From contig NC_085138.1 in assembly GCF_035046485.1 (NCBI RefSeq), forward strand, positions 294,172,256 to 294,236,255: a stretch of 64,000 nucleotides of DNA, given 5' to 3'. The notes beneath the pieces are model-generated. The model was not told the DNA's origin and made no database searches. It saw only the letters and a list, made by a program, of their open reading frames with translations. The position numbers and the translations under genes were made by a program. The stretch is from Aedes albopictus. Lineage: Eukaryota; Arthropoda; Insecta; Diptera; Culicidae. Below, piece after piece: positions 35,750-46,792 of this stretch; position 1 is the stretch's first letter; each line of letters starts with the position of its first letter.

Positions 35750-36345
35750 TGGAGACCAGAAATTCCACGATTTCGGTCCAAATTTCAAGATGACAGCCTG
35801 ATATTCAAGATGGCGGCTCCAAATTCAAGATGGCGAATGTTTATTGAGGTTTTAGGACTTGAAACCATGCAATGGTTCCAAAAATGCAAAAATGACAAAC
35901 GGAGTATCGAAGATAGTGGTCTAAAATCCAAGATGGCAGCTCAAAGCTCAAAATGACTTCTGTTTAATGGAGTTTTAGGCTCAAAACCACGCAATATGGG
36001 TATATCTGGTATTGGGACGAAGTCTGGAGTACAAAAATGAAGATTAAAATATCCAAGATGGCGTCTCAAAATTCATGATGGCAGCATAAACTTCAAGATG
36101 GCAGCTGTTTAGGCTCAGGTTTAGGCTCTAAAACCGTTCAATATGGGTATATTTGGTATGGTGAAGACAACCGGAGATCAAAAAGGGCTACCAGAATATC
36201 CAAAAAGGCGTCTCAACAATCAAAATGGCGGCTGTTTAATGGAGTTTTGGGCTCAAAATAGCGACCAGAATTTCCAAGCTGTCGGACTTTAATCCTAAAT
36301 GGCGGCTTAAACATCAAGATTGCGGCTCAAAAATCAAAATGCAGA
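35750..36345 (+). repeat. Degenerate CAAGATGGCGGCTC repeats
   Basis: Many variants of AAATTCAAGATGGCGGCTC and two or three copies of the longer block TTTAATGGAGTTTTAGGCTCAAAACC. It is part of the compound element. Confidence 0.7.
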
Positions 36346-36502
36346 TAAGCGATATGATCTTTGATGCCATGAAATTGATTTCTGTTATACGTATGAAAGT
36401 GCGATTATCATCAACATGTCACTTGAGTTGTGTTGAAATGTGTTTTCGAAGGCACGAGAAAGGCGCCATCACCGCTAGGTGGATTAATTAAGGTTTTTTT
36501 TT

Positions 36503-36580
36503 TCGCGTTTCCGAACTCAGGGCATGATTATACACCAAAAACGATCATCAGCTTACCGAGTTCAAAAATGCTGTAAACTA
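36503..36580 (+). repeat. Terminal segment of a dispersed repeat (copy 2 of 3)
   Basis: TTTCGCGTTTCCGAACTCAGGGCATGATTATACACC ... CAGCTTACCGAGTTC, immediately right of the compound element end at 36495. Confidence 0.65.
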
Positions 36581-37022
36581 GTGTAAGTGATCCGACGAAT
36601 GACTCGTTGCTTTGTTTTCTTAGCAGTTCATGCTAGTTTGTGCCTTTCTTGCAGATTGGGCAACCAATTCATCATCCTCCCATATCTTCATAAGAATCTG
36701 AGAGACTTATTGATGCAGCTGCTTGCTTCCGTGTTTAAGAAGTTCGAGCGGAATCTCGTTCTTCTCAGCAGCCTTGTTTTTTTTTGCAATTTCTCATCGT
36801 AATAGGCTGTTTTACCTCACGCAAATCTGACAGGAAAAGGCCTACTTTCCCACACCTAATTAACAGTGCTGTAATGATTCATTACAGCACTGATTTGCGC
36901 TGCGTAATGAACCATTACAGCACTGTTTTCAGTTTTGGTCAACTTCTTCATGCTTTCTGGACGCAGTTTTGAAAAATTGTGACAACTGCACAGTATAACC
37001 TATTATGATCAGATTTTCTTAA

Positions 37023-37638
37023 CCCTCTAATACCCAATCCCGCCTTTAGACGGGGTATAGTTTGAGCATTTTTGTAATTTTTGTTTCGTGGGTAATCAAA
37101 ATTTTTATATTTTTGGCTGATATTTAGGACTGTTATGTATATCTCAAAATGGTTTTTGGTGTATTTTAAAGCGTATTTACATTTTTTAAAAATCATTGAA
37201 AAATTGATGTTTTGGTCACCTTTCAGAAGTCATTGTTTATTTTGTATTGAATCGCTACAATTAACATATTTTAAATTTTTGCCAAACCATTCTATCCTTG
37301 TTTAATAGTTTAAGGGGATCGAATACACTCTAAAATTATTTTCCTCAAAACTACACGGAAAATAAAATATTATGTGAAAAAAATTTAAAATAAAAATATT
37401 TCAAAAATAATCATAAAATCTCAAAATGTTTTCATCCCAAAAAATCCGTATTCCAAATAGGCTTCCAGGAAAAATATAAAAGTGTGGGGAAGTTTAAAAA
37501 TAAAAATAAGAAAAATCAAAAACTGAAATTCACGAAATCGAGAATTAAAAAGAATCATCTTCCAAAACATGTTTAAATCGATTTTAGATGACGAAAAATG
37601 ATATTTAGATCAAAATCAAAAATTTGGGTATTAGAGGG
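37023..37638. mobile_element. piggyBac-like MITE, uninterrupted copy (616 bp)
   Basis: TTAA (37019-37022) CCCTCTAATACCC at the left and GGGTATTAGAGGG TTAA (37639-37642) at the right. CCCT ends and a TTAA target duplication are the hallmark of the piggyBac superfamily. No ORF of note. It is the direct reference for the interrupted copy at 56857. Confidence 0.75.
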
Positions 37639-37740
37639 TTAAACATTGGCTATGAACATCAGTGTGCAGTTTGATGAAAAAGTTTTGTTGAAAACTATCC
37701 TCAAGACCCTCAAGGGTAACTTATGAAATTGCAAAAAACG

Positions 37741-37870
37741 TTGTACGCAACTCGGTGCAGAACTCGATTTTTCCAGCACTCGTCGTAATTATCCAACTCG
37801 GCAAGCCTCGTTGGATAAATGTACGACTCGTGCTGTAAAAATCGTCATTCTGCACCTTGTTGCGTAAACT
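37741..37870. mobile_element. Palindromic short repeat, copy A
   Basis: TACGCAACTCGGTGCAGAACTCGATTTTTCCAGCACTCGT mirrors ACGACTCGTGCTGTAAAAATCG ... GTTGCGTA, with the centre ATCCAACTCGGCAAGCCTCGTTGGAT. Related to 1885-2012. Confidence 0.6.
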
Positions 37871-38220
37871 ACTATTTTCAGCCCCTCAAGAACTCTCTTA
37901 ACTTTATTTAGTATTGGTAATATTACTACTTGACCGCCGTCAACTACGCTAATCGTGCTTCTTCGATGCACTCCTTCCACCTGGTTGTCAAAAATTGTTT
38001 TGTCTGTCAGCAAATTTCCTCCCCGGCCATAACACATGGGGGCACTGCTGGCGCAATTTTGTGCCGCGCATCATTGACAATTTTATAAAACCTCTACATA
38101 TCGAACAGATCCATGCTTTCCAACGCTTCAACAATTACACTCTTCCCATTTCGCTGTTTCTTGCTGCGGTAGATGAGTTTCTCTTCTACTCTTGCCCATG
38201 TACCGCTCTCGGTTGAGCTT
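37850..38220 (-). mobile_element. RTE-like linker fragment
   Basis: On the minus strand, RFYKIVNDARHKIAPAVPPCVM and then (in another frame) GGNLLTDKTIFDN ... VVILPILNKVKRVLEGLK resemble the segment between endonuclease and RT of RTE-like elements (RKFYKK-NDAR, GNLLTD, EV-IPP-LNEVK--I--LK). It is short and multiply frameshifted. Confidence 0.5.
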
Positions 38221-38579
38221 ACAGTTGTATTCGACTCATGACGGCATTTTTTTCGTTTTCCACTAGTTGGTACTTCTCGTCAAACCAACTTAAACCATTA
38301 CATTGGTATCGCGATTCATCGTTGAGCGATATCCATCATTTCGTCACCTACTAGTTGGCAGACCTATGGATCACTCCTATCCTCTCCTATCCACCATCCT
38401 TCTGATGGTGCTGAAAGCGGCTGATAAGCGTAGAATTTTGAAGTACAACCTTCTGTTATTTCTGGAACTCGTAACGCTGGATAATCACGCCTTAATTACA
38501 CTAGTCGACAAAATTGAAACTTTTTTCACGCACTTTGACCATTTGTCCCATTTCTAATGGAATTTGGCCCGCTGAATCC

Positions 38580-40520
38580 GAATCTGACTTCAGAATTCCT
38601 GTAACACGTACAGTTTTTGAGAAAAATAGGGTTTTATTCACAAAGTTTCATATTTTCAAAGAAAATTTAATATTGTCTTTAAAATTTTAAGTTTTTCATC
38701 TGCTCATTATAACCAATATTCATATTCAATAGATTTTGATCCACTGAGTCAGAATCTGACCTAATAATTTTAGTAATACGTAAATTTTTTGAAAAAAATA
38801 GGGTTATATTCACAAATTCCATATTTTCATAGAAAATAGACTATTGTATTTATAATTTTATTTTTTTATCTGCCCATCTTTACCAAAATTTATATTGAAT
38901 AGATTTTCATATTCTGATTTGCAATCTGACCTAAGAATTTCTGTAACACGTAAAATTTTTGAGAAAATAGGGTTTTAAACACAAAATTTCATATTTTCAT
39001 AGAAAATAAACTACTGTCTTTAAAATTTTCATTTTTTTATCTGCTCATGTAATGTTTTTTAGAAAAATAGGGTTTTATTCCGAAAATTTCAGATTTTCAT
39101 ATAAAATAAAATATTGTTTTTATATTTTTCAATTTCCCACCTGCTCATCATAACCATTTTTTTTTTATTCAATAGATTTTGATCCACTGATTCAGAAACT
39201 GGCCTAAGAATTTCTGTAACACGTAAAATTTTTGAGAAAGTAGGGTATTATTCACAAAATTTCATATTTTCAGAGAAAATTTAATATTGTCTTTATAATT
39301 TTAAATTCAAATCTGATCTTTATAACCAATATTCATATTCAATAGATTTTGATCCACTGAGTCAGAATCTGACCTAATAATTTTCGTAACACGTATTTTT
39401 TTCAGAAAAATTGGGTTTTATTCACAAATTCCATATTATCATAGAAAATAGACTATTGTATTTATAATTTTATTATTTTATCTGCCCATGTTTACCAATA
39501 TTTATATTAAATAAATTTTCATATTCTGATTTGCAATCTGACCTAAACATTTCTGTAACACGTAAAATTTTTGAAAAAAATAGAATTTTAAATACAAAAT
39601 TTCATATTTTCATAGAAAATAAACTATTGTCTTTATAATTTTAATTTTTCATAGAAAATAAACTACTGTCTTTATAATTTTAATTTTTTCTATCTGCTCA
39701 TCTCAACCAACATTTGCATTCAATAGATTTTCATATACTGATTCGGAATCTGACCTAAGAATTTCTGTAACACGTAAAATTTTTGAGAATAATAGGGTTT
39801 TATACACAAATTTCATAATTGCATATAAAATAAAATATTGTTTTTTTTTTATAATTTTCAATTTTCCACCTGCTCATCATAACCATTTTTTTTATTCAAA
39901 TGATTTTGATCTATTGATTCAGAATCTGGCCTAATAATTTCTGTAACACGTAAAATTTTAGTAATGTTTATTAATAAAAAAATCATATTTTCACATGTCT
40001 TTATAATATTAATATTTTTATCTGCTCATCTTAACCAATATTTGTATTTAATAGATTTTCATATTCTGATTCAGAATCTGACCTAAAAATTTCTGTAACA
40101 CGTAAAATTTTAGAGAGAAATGGGGTTATACAAAAAAAATCATATTCTCATAGAAAATAAATAATTGTCTTCATAATTTTCATAATTTTATCTGCGCATC
40201 TTAACCAATATTTGTATTTAATAGATTTTCATATACTGAATTGAAATTTGACCTGAGAATTTCTGTAACACCTATAATTTTTAAGAAAAACAGGGTTTTA
40301 TTCACAAAATTTCATATTTCAAGAGAAAATAAAATATTGTCTTTAAAATTTTATCTTCTCATCTTAACCAATATTTAATAGATTTTGATCCAATAATTCG
40401 GAAACTGATCTAAGAATTTCTGTAACCCGTGAATTTTTTGAGAAAAAATAAAACCCCATTCTTCTCAAACATTCCACGTGTCACAAAATTCCATATTTTC
40501 ATAAAAAATAAAATATTACC
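38580..40520 (+). repeat. AT-rich 170-bp tandem repeat, left block
   Basis: About eleven diverged units, each with the landmark TTTCTGTAACACGTAAAATTTTTGA, ATAGGGTTTTATTCACAAA and TCTGCTCATCTTAACCA, spaced about 157-212 bp apart and mostly near 170; one unit near 39040 is shortened. It forms the left subterminal array of the CACT-terminus element. Confidence 0.8.
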
Positions 40521-40575
40521 TTGGTTTTTTTTTATTTATTTAAGGTTCTCGCATCAAAACATATATTTATCTATT

Positions 40576-40884
40576 CTATCTATATATATAAAAATGAGTT
40601 TGAATTCTCTTTGAGGCAACAAAACTCAAGAACGGCTGAACCGATCGGGATGACTCTTGCAGGGTTTGATTCGTATTCATGGTGGCTGTGTTTATATGCA
40701 AAAAAAAGTTATGAAAATCATCTAGAAAAGTATGAAAATGGTGAAATAACGGATTTTTTTTATGAATTGGGAAGAAAATCAACACGATCGAAATAAAACC
40801 AATCTAGAGTGCCATGTTGCAAGACCTTAACAATTGTCAAACCACCACAACTTGGCAAGACAAAGTTTTCCGGGCCAGCTAGTA
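40576..40884 (+). mobile_element. Helitron-like short element, copy 1
   Basis: Starts TATATATATAAAAATGAGTTTGAA, includes CGGCTGAACCGATCGGGATGA, and ends in CCGGGCCAGCTAGTAT. A second copy with the same ends lies at 62507-62815. A non-inverted asymmetric pair of ends and the CAGCTAGTA terminus fit the non-autonomous Helitron/Helentron pattern in insects; no target duplication is visible. The class is inferred. Confidence 0.5.
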
Positions 40885-40889
40885 TGTGA

Positions 40890-41147
40890 TTAATTTCAAT
40901 CTGTTTATTCAAAATCTAACCCCAGAACTTCTGTACCACGTACAGTTTTTGAGAAAAACACAACTATTCATATATTCGTGTAATATACATATACTGTGTT
41001 TTCCTTTTAATTACGCCAACAATTATTTTTCTCAAAAATTGTACGTGTTACGAAAATTCTTGGGTCAGATTTTGAATCAGTATATGTAAATCCATTAAAC
41101 ATAAATATTTGTTAAGATGAGCAGATAAAAAAAATATAAAGACGATA
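40890..41147 (-). repeat. AT-rich 170-bp repeat, inverted copies left of array copy 1
   Basis: Shows the reverse complement of the left block (TTGTACGTGTTACGAAAATTC near 41038) and joins the right block across array copy 1. It contains the left 13-bp duplication. Confidence 0.65.
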
Positions 41148-44100
41148 TGTCAATTTCTTGATTTTGTTTTGGCTGACCAAGCCATGTGGGAAATTACACT
41201 GTTGAAAATGCTTTGACATCCATGTGCACAACAGAACATGTGCTCGATGAACAAATTGAGATTTGAAATTATGAAAAGAAATCCACGTACTCCGGTGAGA
41301 CTCGAACTCACGACTCCCAATTCGCTAGACGGGCGCTTCTATTCCTTCAAGCTACGGAGTCACTCGACTATCTCCGTCGCCAGCAGGCCTAGAACTGAAC
41401 TCGATTCCACAATCGCACATGGTTATCTTCTTTTCACAATCCAAACCCCCTTCGGATGGGATTAGATGAACATCTAACACATTGTCTGTTGTGCACATGT
41501 ATGTCAAAGCGGGAGAGGAAGTTATTTTTAATTGTCGAGAGCTTCGGGCACTGCCTTCCAATCACTTATTGGTATGGCAATTAGTGTGCAGTCGGACTCT
41601 CGACGGGTCGGTCCTCGGCCGACCGAATACGGTAAGGGTGACCGTAGCACCTTACAAATGTCAATTTCTTGATTTTGTTTTGGCTGACCAAGCCATGTGG
41701 GAAATTACACTGTTGAAAATGCTTTGACATCCATGTGCACAACAGAACATGTGCTCGATGAACAAATTGAGATTTGAAATTATGAAAAGAAATCCACGTA
41801 CTCCGGTGAGACTCGAACTCACGACTCCCAATTCGCTAGACGGGCGCTTCTATTCCTTCAAGCTACGGAGTCACTCGACTATCTCCGTCGCCAGCAGGCC
41901 TAGAACTGAACTCGATTCCACAATCGCACATGGTTATCTTCTTTTCACAATCCAAACCCCCTTCGGATGGGATTAGATGAACATCTAACACATTGTCTGT
42001 TGTGCACATGTATGTCAAAGCGGGAGAGGAAGTTATTTTTAATTGTCGAGAGCTTCGGGCACTGCCTTCCAATCACTTATTGGTATGGCAATTAGTGTGC
42101 AGTCGGACTCTCGACGGGTCGGTCCTCGGCCGACCGTGTTCGATGTGTTCGATGTGTTCATCGAGCACATGTTCTGTTGTGCACATGGATGTCAAAGCAT
42201 TTTCAACAGTGTAATTTCCCACATGGCTTGGTCAGCCAAAACAAAATCAAGAAATTGACATTTGTAAGGTGCTACGGTCACCCTTACCGTATTCGGTCGG
42301 CCGAGGACCGACCCGTCGAGAGTCCGACTGCACACTAATTGCCATACCAATAAGTGATTGGAAGGCAGTGCCCGAAGCTCTCGACAATTAAAAATAACTT
42401 CCTCTCCCGCTTTGACATACATGTGCACAACAGACAATGTGTTAGATGTTCATCTAATCCCATCCGAAGGGGGTTTGGATTGTGAAAAGAAGATAACCAT
42501 GTGCGATTGTGGAATCGAGTTCAGTTCTAGGCCTGCTGGCGACGGAGATAGTCGAGTGACTCCGTAGCTTGAAGGAATAGAAGCGCCCGTCTAGCGAATT
42601 GGGAGTCGTGAGTTCGAGTCTCACCGGAGTACGTGGATTTCTTTTCATAATTTCAAATCTCAATTTGTTCATCGAGCACATGTTCTGTTGTGCACATGGA
42701 TGTCAAAGCATTTTCAACAGTGTAATTTCCCACATGGCTTGGTCAGCCAAAACAAAATCAAGAAATTGACATTTGTAAGGTGCTACGGTCACCCTTACCG
42801 TATTCGGTCGGCCGAGGACCGACCCGTCGAGAGTCCGACTGCACACTAATTGCCATACCAATAAGTGATTGGAAGGCAGTGCCCGAAGCTCTCGACAATT
42901 AAAAATAACTTCCTCTCCCGCTTTGACATACATGTGCACAACAGACAATGTGTTAGATGTTCATCTAATCCCATCCGAAGGGGGTTTGGATTGTGAAAAG
43001 AAGATAACCATGTGCGATTGTGGAATCGAGTTCAGTTCTAGGCCTGCTGGCGACGGAGATAGTCGAGTGACTCCGTAGCTTGAAGGAATAGAAGCGCCCG
43101 TCTAGCGAATTGGGAGTCGTGAGTTCGAGTCTCACCGGAGTACGTGGATTTCTTTTCATAATTTCAAATCTCAATTTGTTCATCGAGCACATGTTCTGTT
43201 GTGCACATGGATGTCAAAGCATTTTCAACAGTGTAATTTCCCACATGGCTTGGTCAGCCAAAACAAAATCAAGAAATTGACATTTGTAAGGTGCTACGGT
43301 CACCCTTACCGTATTCGGTCGGCCGAGGACCGACCCGTCGAGAGTCCGACTGCACACTAATTGCCATACCAATAAGTGATTGGAAGGCAGTGCCCGAAGC
43401 TCTCGACAATTAAAAATAACTTCCTCTCCCGCTTTGACATACATGTGCACAACAGACAATGTGTTAGATGTTCATCTAATCCCATCCGAAGGGGGTTTGG
43501 ATTGTGAAAAGAAGATAACCATGTGCGATTGTGGAATCGAGTTCAGTTCTAGGCCTGCTGGCGACGGAGATAGTCGAGTGACTCCGTAGCTTGAAGGAAT
43601 AGAAGCGCCCGTCTAGCGAATTGGGAGTCGTGAGTTCGAGTCTCACCGGAGTACGTGGATTTCTTTTCATAATTTCAAATCTCAATTTGTTCATCGAGCA
43701 CATGTTCTGTTGTGCACATGGATGTCAAAGCATTTTCAACAGTGTAATTTCCCACATGGCTTGGTCAGCCAAAACAAAATCAAGAAATTGACATTTGTAA
43801 GGTGCTACGGTCACCCTTACCGTATTCGGTCGGCCGAGGACCGACCCGTCGAGAGTCCGACTGCACACTAATTGCCATACCAATAAGTGATTGGAAGGCA
43901 GTGCCCGAAGCTCTCGACAATTAAAAATAACTTCCTCTCCCGCTTTGACATACATGTGCACAACAGACAATGTGTTAGATGTTCATCTAATCCCATCCGA
44001 AGGGGGTTTGGATTGTGAAAAGAAGATAACCATGTGCGATTGTGGAATCGAGTTCAGTTCTAGGCCTGCTGGCGACGGAGATAGTCGAGTGACTCCGTAG

Positions 44101-45275
44101 CTTGAAGGAATAGAAGCGCCCGTCTAGCGAATTGGGAGTCGTGAGTTCGAGTCTCACCGGAGTACGTGGATTTCTTTTCATAATTTCAAATCTCAATTTG
44201 TTCATCGAGCACATGTTCTGTTGTGCACATGGATGTCAAAGCATTTTCAACAGTGTAATTTCCCACATGGCTTGGTCAGCCAAAACAAAATCAAGAAATT
44301 GACATTTGTAAGGTGCTACGGTCACCCTTACCGTATTCGGTCGGCCGAGGACCGACCCGTCGAGAGTCCGACTGCACACTAATTGCCATACCAATAAGTG
44401 ATTGGAAGGCAGTGCCCGAAGCTCTCGACAATTAAAAATAACTTCCTCTCCCGCTTTGACATACATGTGCACAACAGACAATGTGTTAGATGTTCATCTA
44501 ATCCCATCCGAAGGGGGTTTGGATTGTGAAAAGAAGATAACCATGTGCGATTGTGGAATCGAGTTCAGTTCTATGCCTGCTGGCGACGGAGATAGTCGAG
44601 TGACTCCGTAGCTTGAAGGAATAGAAGCGCCCGTCTAGCGAATTGGGAGTCGTGAGTTCGAGTCTCACCGGAGTACGTGGATTTCTTTTCATAATTTCAA
44701 ATCTCAATTTGTTCATCGAGCACATGTTCTGTTGTGCACATGGATGTCAAAGCATTTTCAACAGTGTAATTTCCCACATGGCTTGGTCAGCCAAAACAAA
44801 ATCAAGAAATTGACATTTGTAAGGTGCTACGGTCACCCTTACCGTATTCGGTCGGCCGAGGACCGACCCGTCGAGAGTCCGACTGCACACTAATTGCCAT
44901 ACCAATAAGTGATTGGAAGGCAGTGCCCGAAGCTCTCGACAATTAAAAATAACTTCCTCTCCCGCTTTGACATACATGTGCACAACAGACAATGTGTTAG
45001 ATGTTCATCTAATCCCATCCGAAGGGGGTTTGGATTGTGAAAAGAAGATAACCATGTGCGATTGTGGAATCGAGTTCAGTTCTAGGCCTGCTGGCGACGG
45101 AGATAGTCGAGTGACTCCGTAGCTTGAAGGAATAGAAGCGCCCGTCTAGCGAATTGGGAGTCGTGAGTTCGAGTCTCACCGGAGTACGTGGATTTCTTTT
45201 CATAATTTCAAATCTCAATTTGTTCATCGAGCACATGTTCTGTTGTGCACATGGATGTCAAAGCATTTTCAACAG
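41148..45275. mobile_element. 511-bp-monomer mobile array, copy 1 (4.1 kb)
   Basis: Tandem units of exactly 511 bp, judged from the spacing of all internal landmarks. Two near-complete units run in one orientation (41148-42136). An 18-bp filler made of two TGTTCGATG 9-mers follows (42137-42154). About 6.1 units then run in the opposite orientation (42155-45275). Units are essentially identical; one substitution is seen near 44573. The block is flanked by a perfect 13-bp duplication TATAAAGACGATA at 41135-41147 and 45276-45288, and the flanks rejoin as a 170-bp satellite unit. No protein domain is encoded: the recurring 69-81-codon frames are by-products. No family is recognised. Confidence 0.85.
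42540..42660 (+). repeat. tRNA-like module inside the 511-bp unit (representative copy)
   Basis: About 70 bases starting near GACTCCG: acceptor-like GACTCCG pairs with CGGAGT; a D-arm-like GCTT/AAGC follows; then an anticodon-arm-like region with CCCG/TGGG; and a perfect 5-bp T stem GTGAG/CTCAC with loop TTCGAGT. GAGTTCGAGTC fits the pol III B box and TAGCTTGAAGG loosely fits the A box. It is present in every full unit of both arrays. It is probably a tRNA-derived promoter or head rather than a working tRNA gene, since it is only an internal part of a repeat. Confidence 0.6.
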
Positions 45276-45900
45276 TATAAAGACGATAGTTTTTCCATGA
45301 AAATATGAAATTTTGCGAATAAAATATTTTTCTCCAAAATTTTACGTGTTGCAGAAATTCTTAGGTCAGATTACGAATAAGTGAAATAAAATCTTAAAAT
45401 ATAAAATATGAATTAAGATGAGTAGATAAAAACTTTAAAATTATAAAGACAATATTTTATTTTCTTTGAAAATATGATATTTTGTGAATAAAACCTCATT
45501 TTTCTCAAGAACTGCACGTGTTACAGAGATTCTTAGGTTAGTTACCGAATCTGTGGATGAAAATCTAATAAATATAAATATTGGCAAAAATGAGGAGATA
45601 AAAAAATTAAAATTATAAAGACAATAGTTTATTTTCTTCGAAAATATGAAATTTTGTAAATAAAGCCCCATTTTTCTCAAAAAAGATACGTTTTAAAAAA
45701 ATTCTTAGGTCAGATTGAGAATCAGTGGATCAAAATCTATTGAATTTAAATATTGGTTATGATGAGCAGAAAAAATATAAATATTAAGAAAATATTTTGT
45801 TTTCTATGAAAATATGAAATTTTGTGAATAAAACCCTATTTTTCTCAAAAACTGTACGTGTTACAGCAATTCCGAAGTCAGATTCGGAATCAGCGGGCCA
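45276..45900 (-). repeat. AT-rich 170-bp tandem repeat, right block (inverted)
   Basis: About four units in the opposite orientation to the left block, with landmarks near 45343, 45516, 45690 and 45865. It forms the right subterminal array of the CACT-terminus element. Confidence 0.75.
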
Positions 45901-46534
45901 AAATCCTTCGGAAATGGATCAAGTGGTCAAAGTGCGTGATCCGCTGTCGACCAGTGTTATTGCCTCAAATAAATAGTGATCCGAGTTAATGTTCGAACCT
46001 ATGTGTCACATCTGTGGCCTTCGAAGAATGTCGCCTGCAGACCTATTTTGTTGAACTGTTCATTCGCGAAACTAAAACTGATTATTTTCCTAGACCAGAA
46101 TATAAAACTCAACTTATCATCGATGGCCCATAGGGTATTCAATTGAGGCAAAGATAAAGCAGCGGCTCACGAAGTTGGATGAAATTTTAAATTTAATTCT
46201 GCATCTGTTGTCGAGATACCTATAGATAGGATATTGTTCGGAAGCTTTCATTCGTGAAAATTCTATATTCAATTCAAACAGTCCTTTTTACAGCATAAAT
46301 TAATAATTAGGTATCTACTCGGGAAGAGCCTGAATGTGATTCTGTGCATAGCGCATGAGCAGTTTAAATCTAGGAAAGCAAAAGGGAAAACGTTCTCAAC
46401 TATTCTTCTCGAAATCAAACACATGATTTAAGCGCTCTCAACCGCCCTTCAACAGCTGGTGTCGAGTCGATGGTAGTAACCGTAGATTTCATACATATAT
46501 TACCTAAATACAACCTGTGTTGTTTGTACTATAC

Positions 46535-46792
46535 TTACTCAAACCAAAAGCTTACCGAAAAACTTGGCGCCAAAGATTCCACGTAGTGCCACCATCCTGG
46601 AGGGATGTACAGAACCTCACCACGGCGAAGCTCCAGCCGACGCAGTCTGACCGCCCGAACCAGCGGAAATTGGTCGTAGTCTATGTTCTTCATGTCCAAC
46701 CGGGAGGTGTTGGCTAGGATGAAATGTTCGTGTGGGTACAGATTCGGAGTGTCCTCAGGAGAAGCCAAAATAATTGTTTTACTTCCGAATAC
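46535..46792 (-). CDS. KDM8: KDM8 terminal exon, second half of JmjC domain
   Basis: The acceptor is ACACACAG at 46800-46793, phase 0, continuing Q-VFGSK. Encodes 85 residues followed by TAA: SPEDTPNLYP, the LRRGEVLYIPPGWWHYVESL strand pair with the second iron histidine, and the terminal SFSVSFWFE. It is separated from the previous exon by a 7.1-kb intron. I see no canonical AATAAA close to the stop on this strand; an AATTAAA variant lies near 46190. Confidence 0.93.
   Translation of the reverse strand, partial: VFGSKTIILASPEDTPNLYPHEHFILANTSRLDMKNIDYDQFPLVRAVRLRRLELRRGEVLYIPPGWWHYVESLAPSFSVSFWFE

Larger units (their letters stand above)
34136..36495. mobile_element. Compound repeat element (CACTAAGTGTAC / CGCTAGGTGGATTAA ends)
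   Basis: Begins GCCTTTCTCGTACACTAAGTGTAC and ends GGCACGAGAAAGGCGCCATCACCGCTAGGTGGATTAATT, so GAGAAAGGC is inverted at the two sides. It contains a (TG)n tract, a 151-bp array and a CAAGATGGCGGC-type degenerate array. No ORF has domain support. Confidence 0.5.
38499..45956. mobile_element. Non-autonomous CACT-terminus (CACTA/Chapaev-like) element
   Basis: The left end TTA-CACTAGTCGACA (38496 on) and right end GTCGACCAGTG-TTA (to 45959) form inverted ends with a 3-bp TTA duplication. Similarity continues inward (CACGCACTTTGACCA, GGCCCGCTGA). Both arms consist of about 170-bp repeats in mutually inverted orientation. CACT(A/G) ends, a 3-bp duplication and subterminal repeat arrays are typical of the CMC (CACTA/Chapaev) group. 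No transposase is present. The centre has received a Helitron-like copy and array copy 1. The superfamily is inferred from the ends only. Confidence 0.6.

Noticed and set aside
42120..42170. Orientation flip as a pure assembly or foldback artefact
   Set aside because: Possible in principle, but two flips at different positions, each within a correctly duplicated target site, are hard to get by artefact. Kept as a caveat.
41238..45236. Repeated 69-, 75- and 81-codon frames as a protein family
   Set aside because: They recur only because the 511-bp unit recurs, lie on both strands of the same DNA, cover the tRNA-like module and show no domain or codon signal.
41148..45275. CRISPR-like array
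   Set aside because: The period is 511 bp with no short repeat/variable spacer pattern, and the host is an insect.
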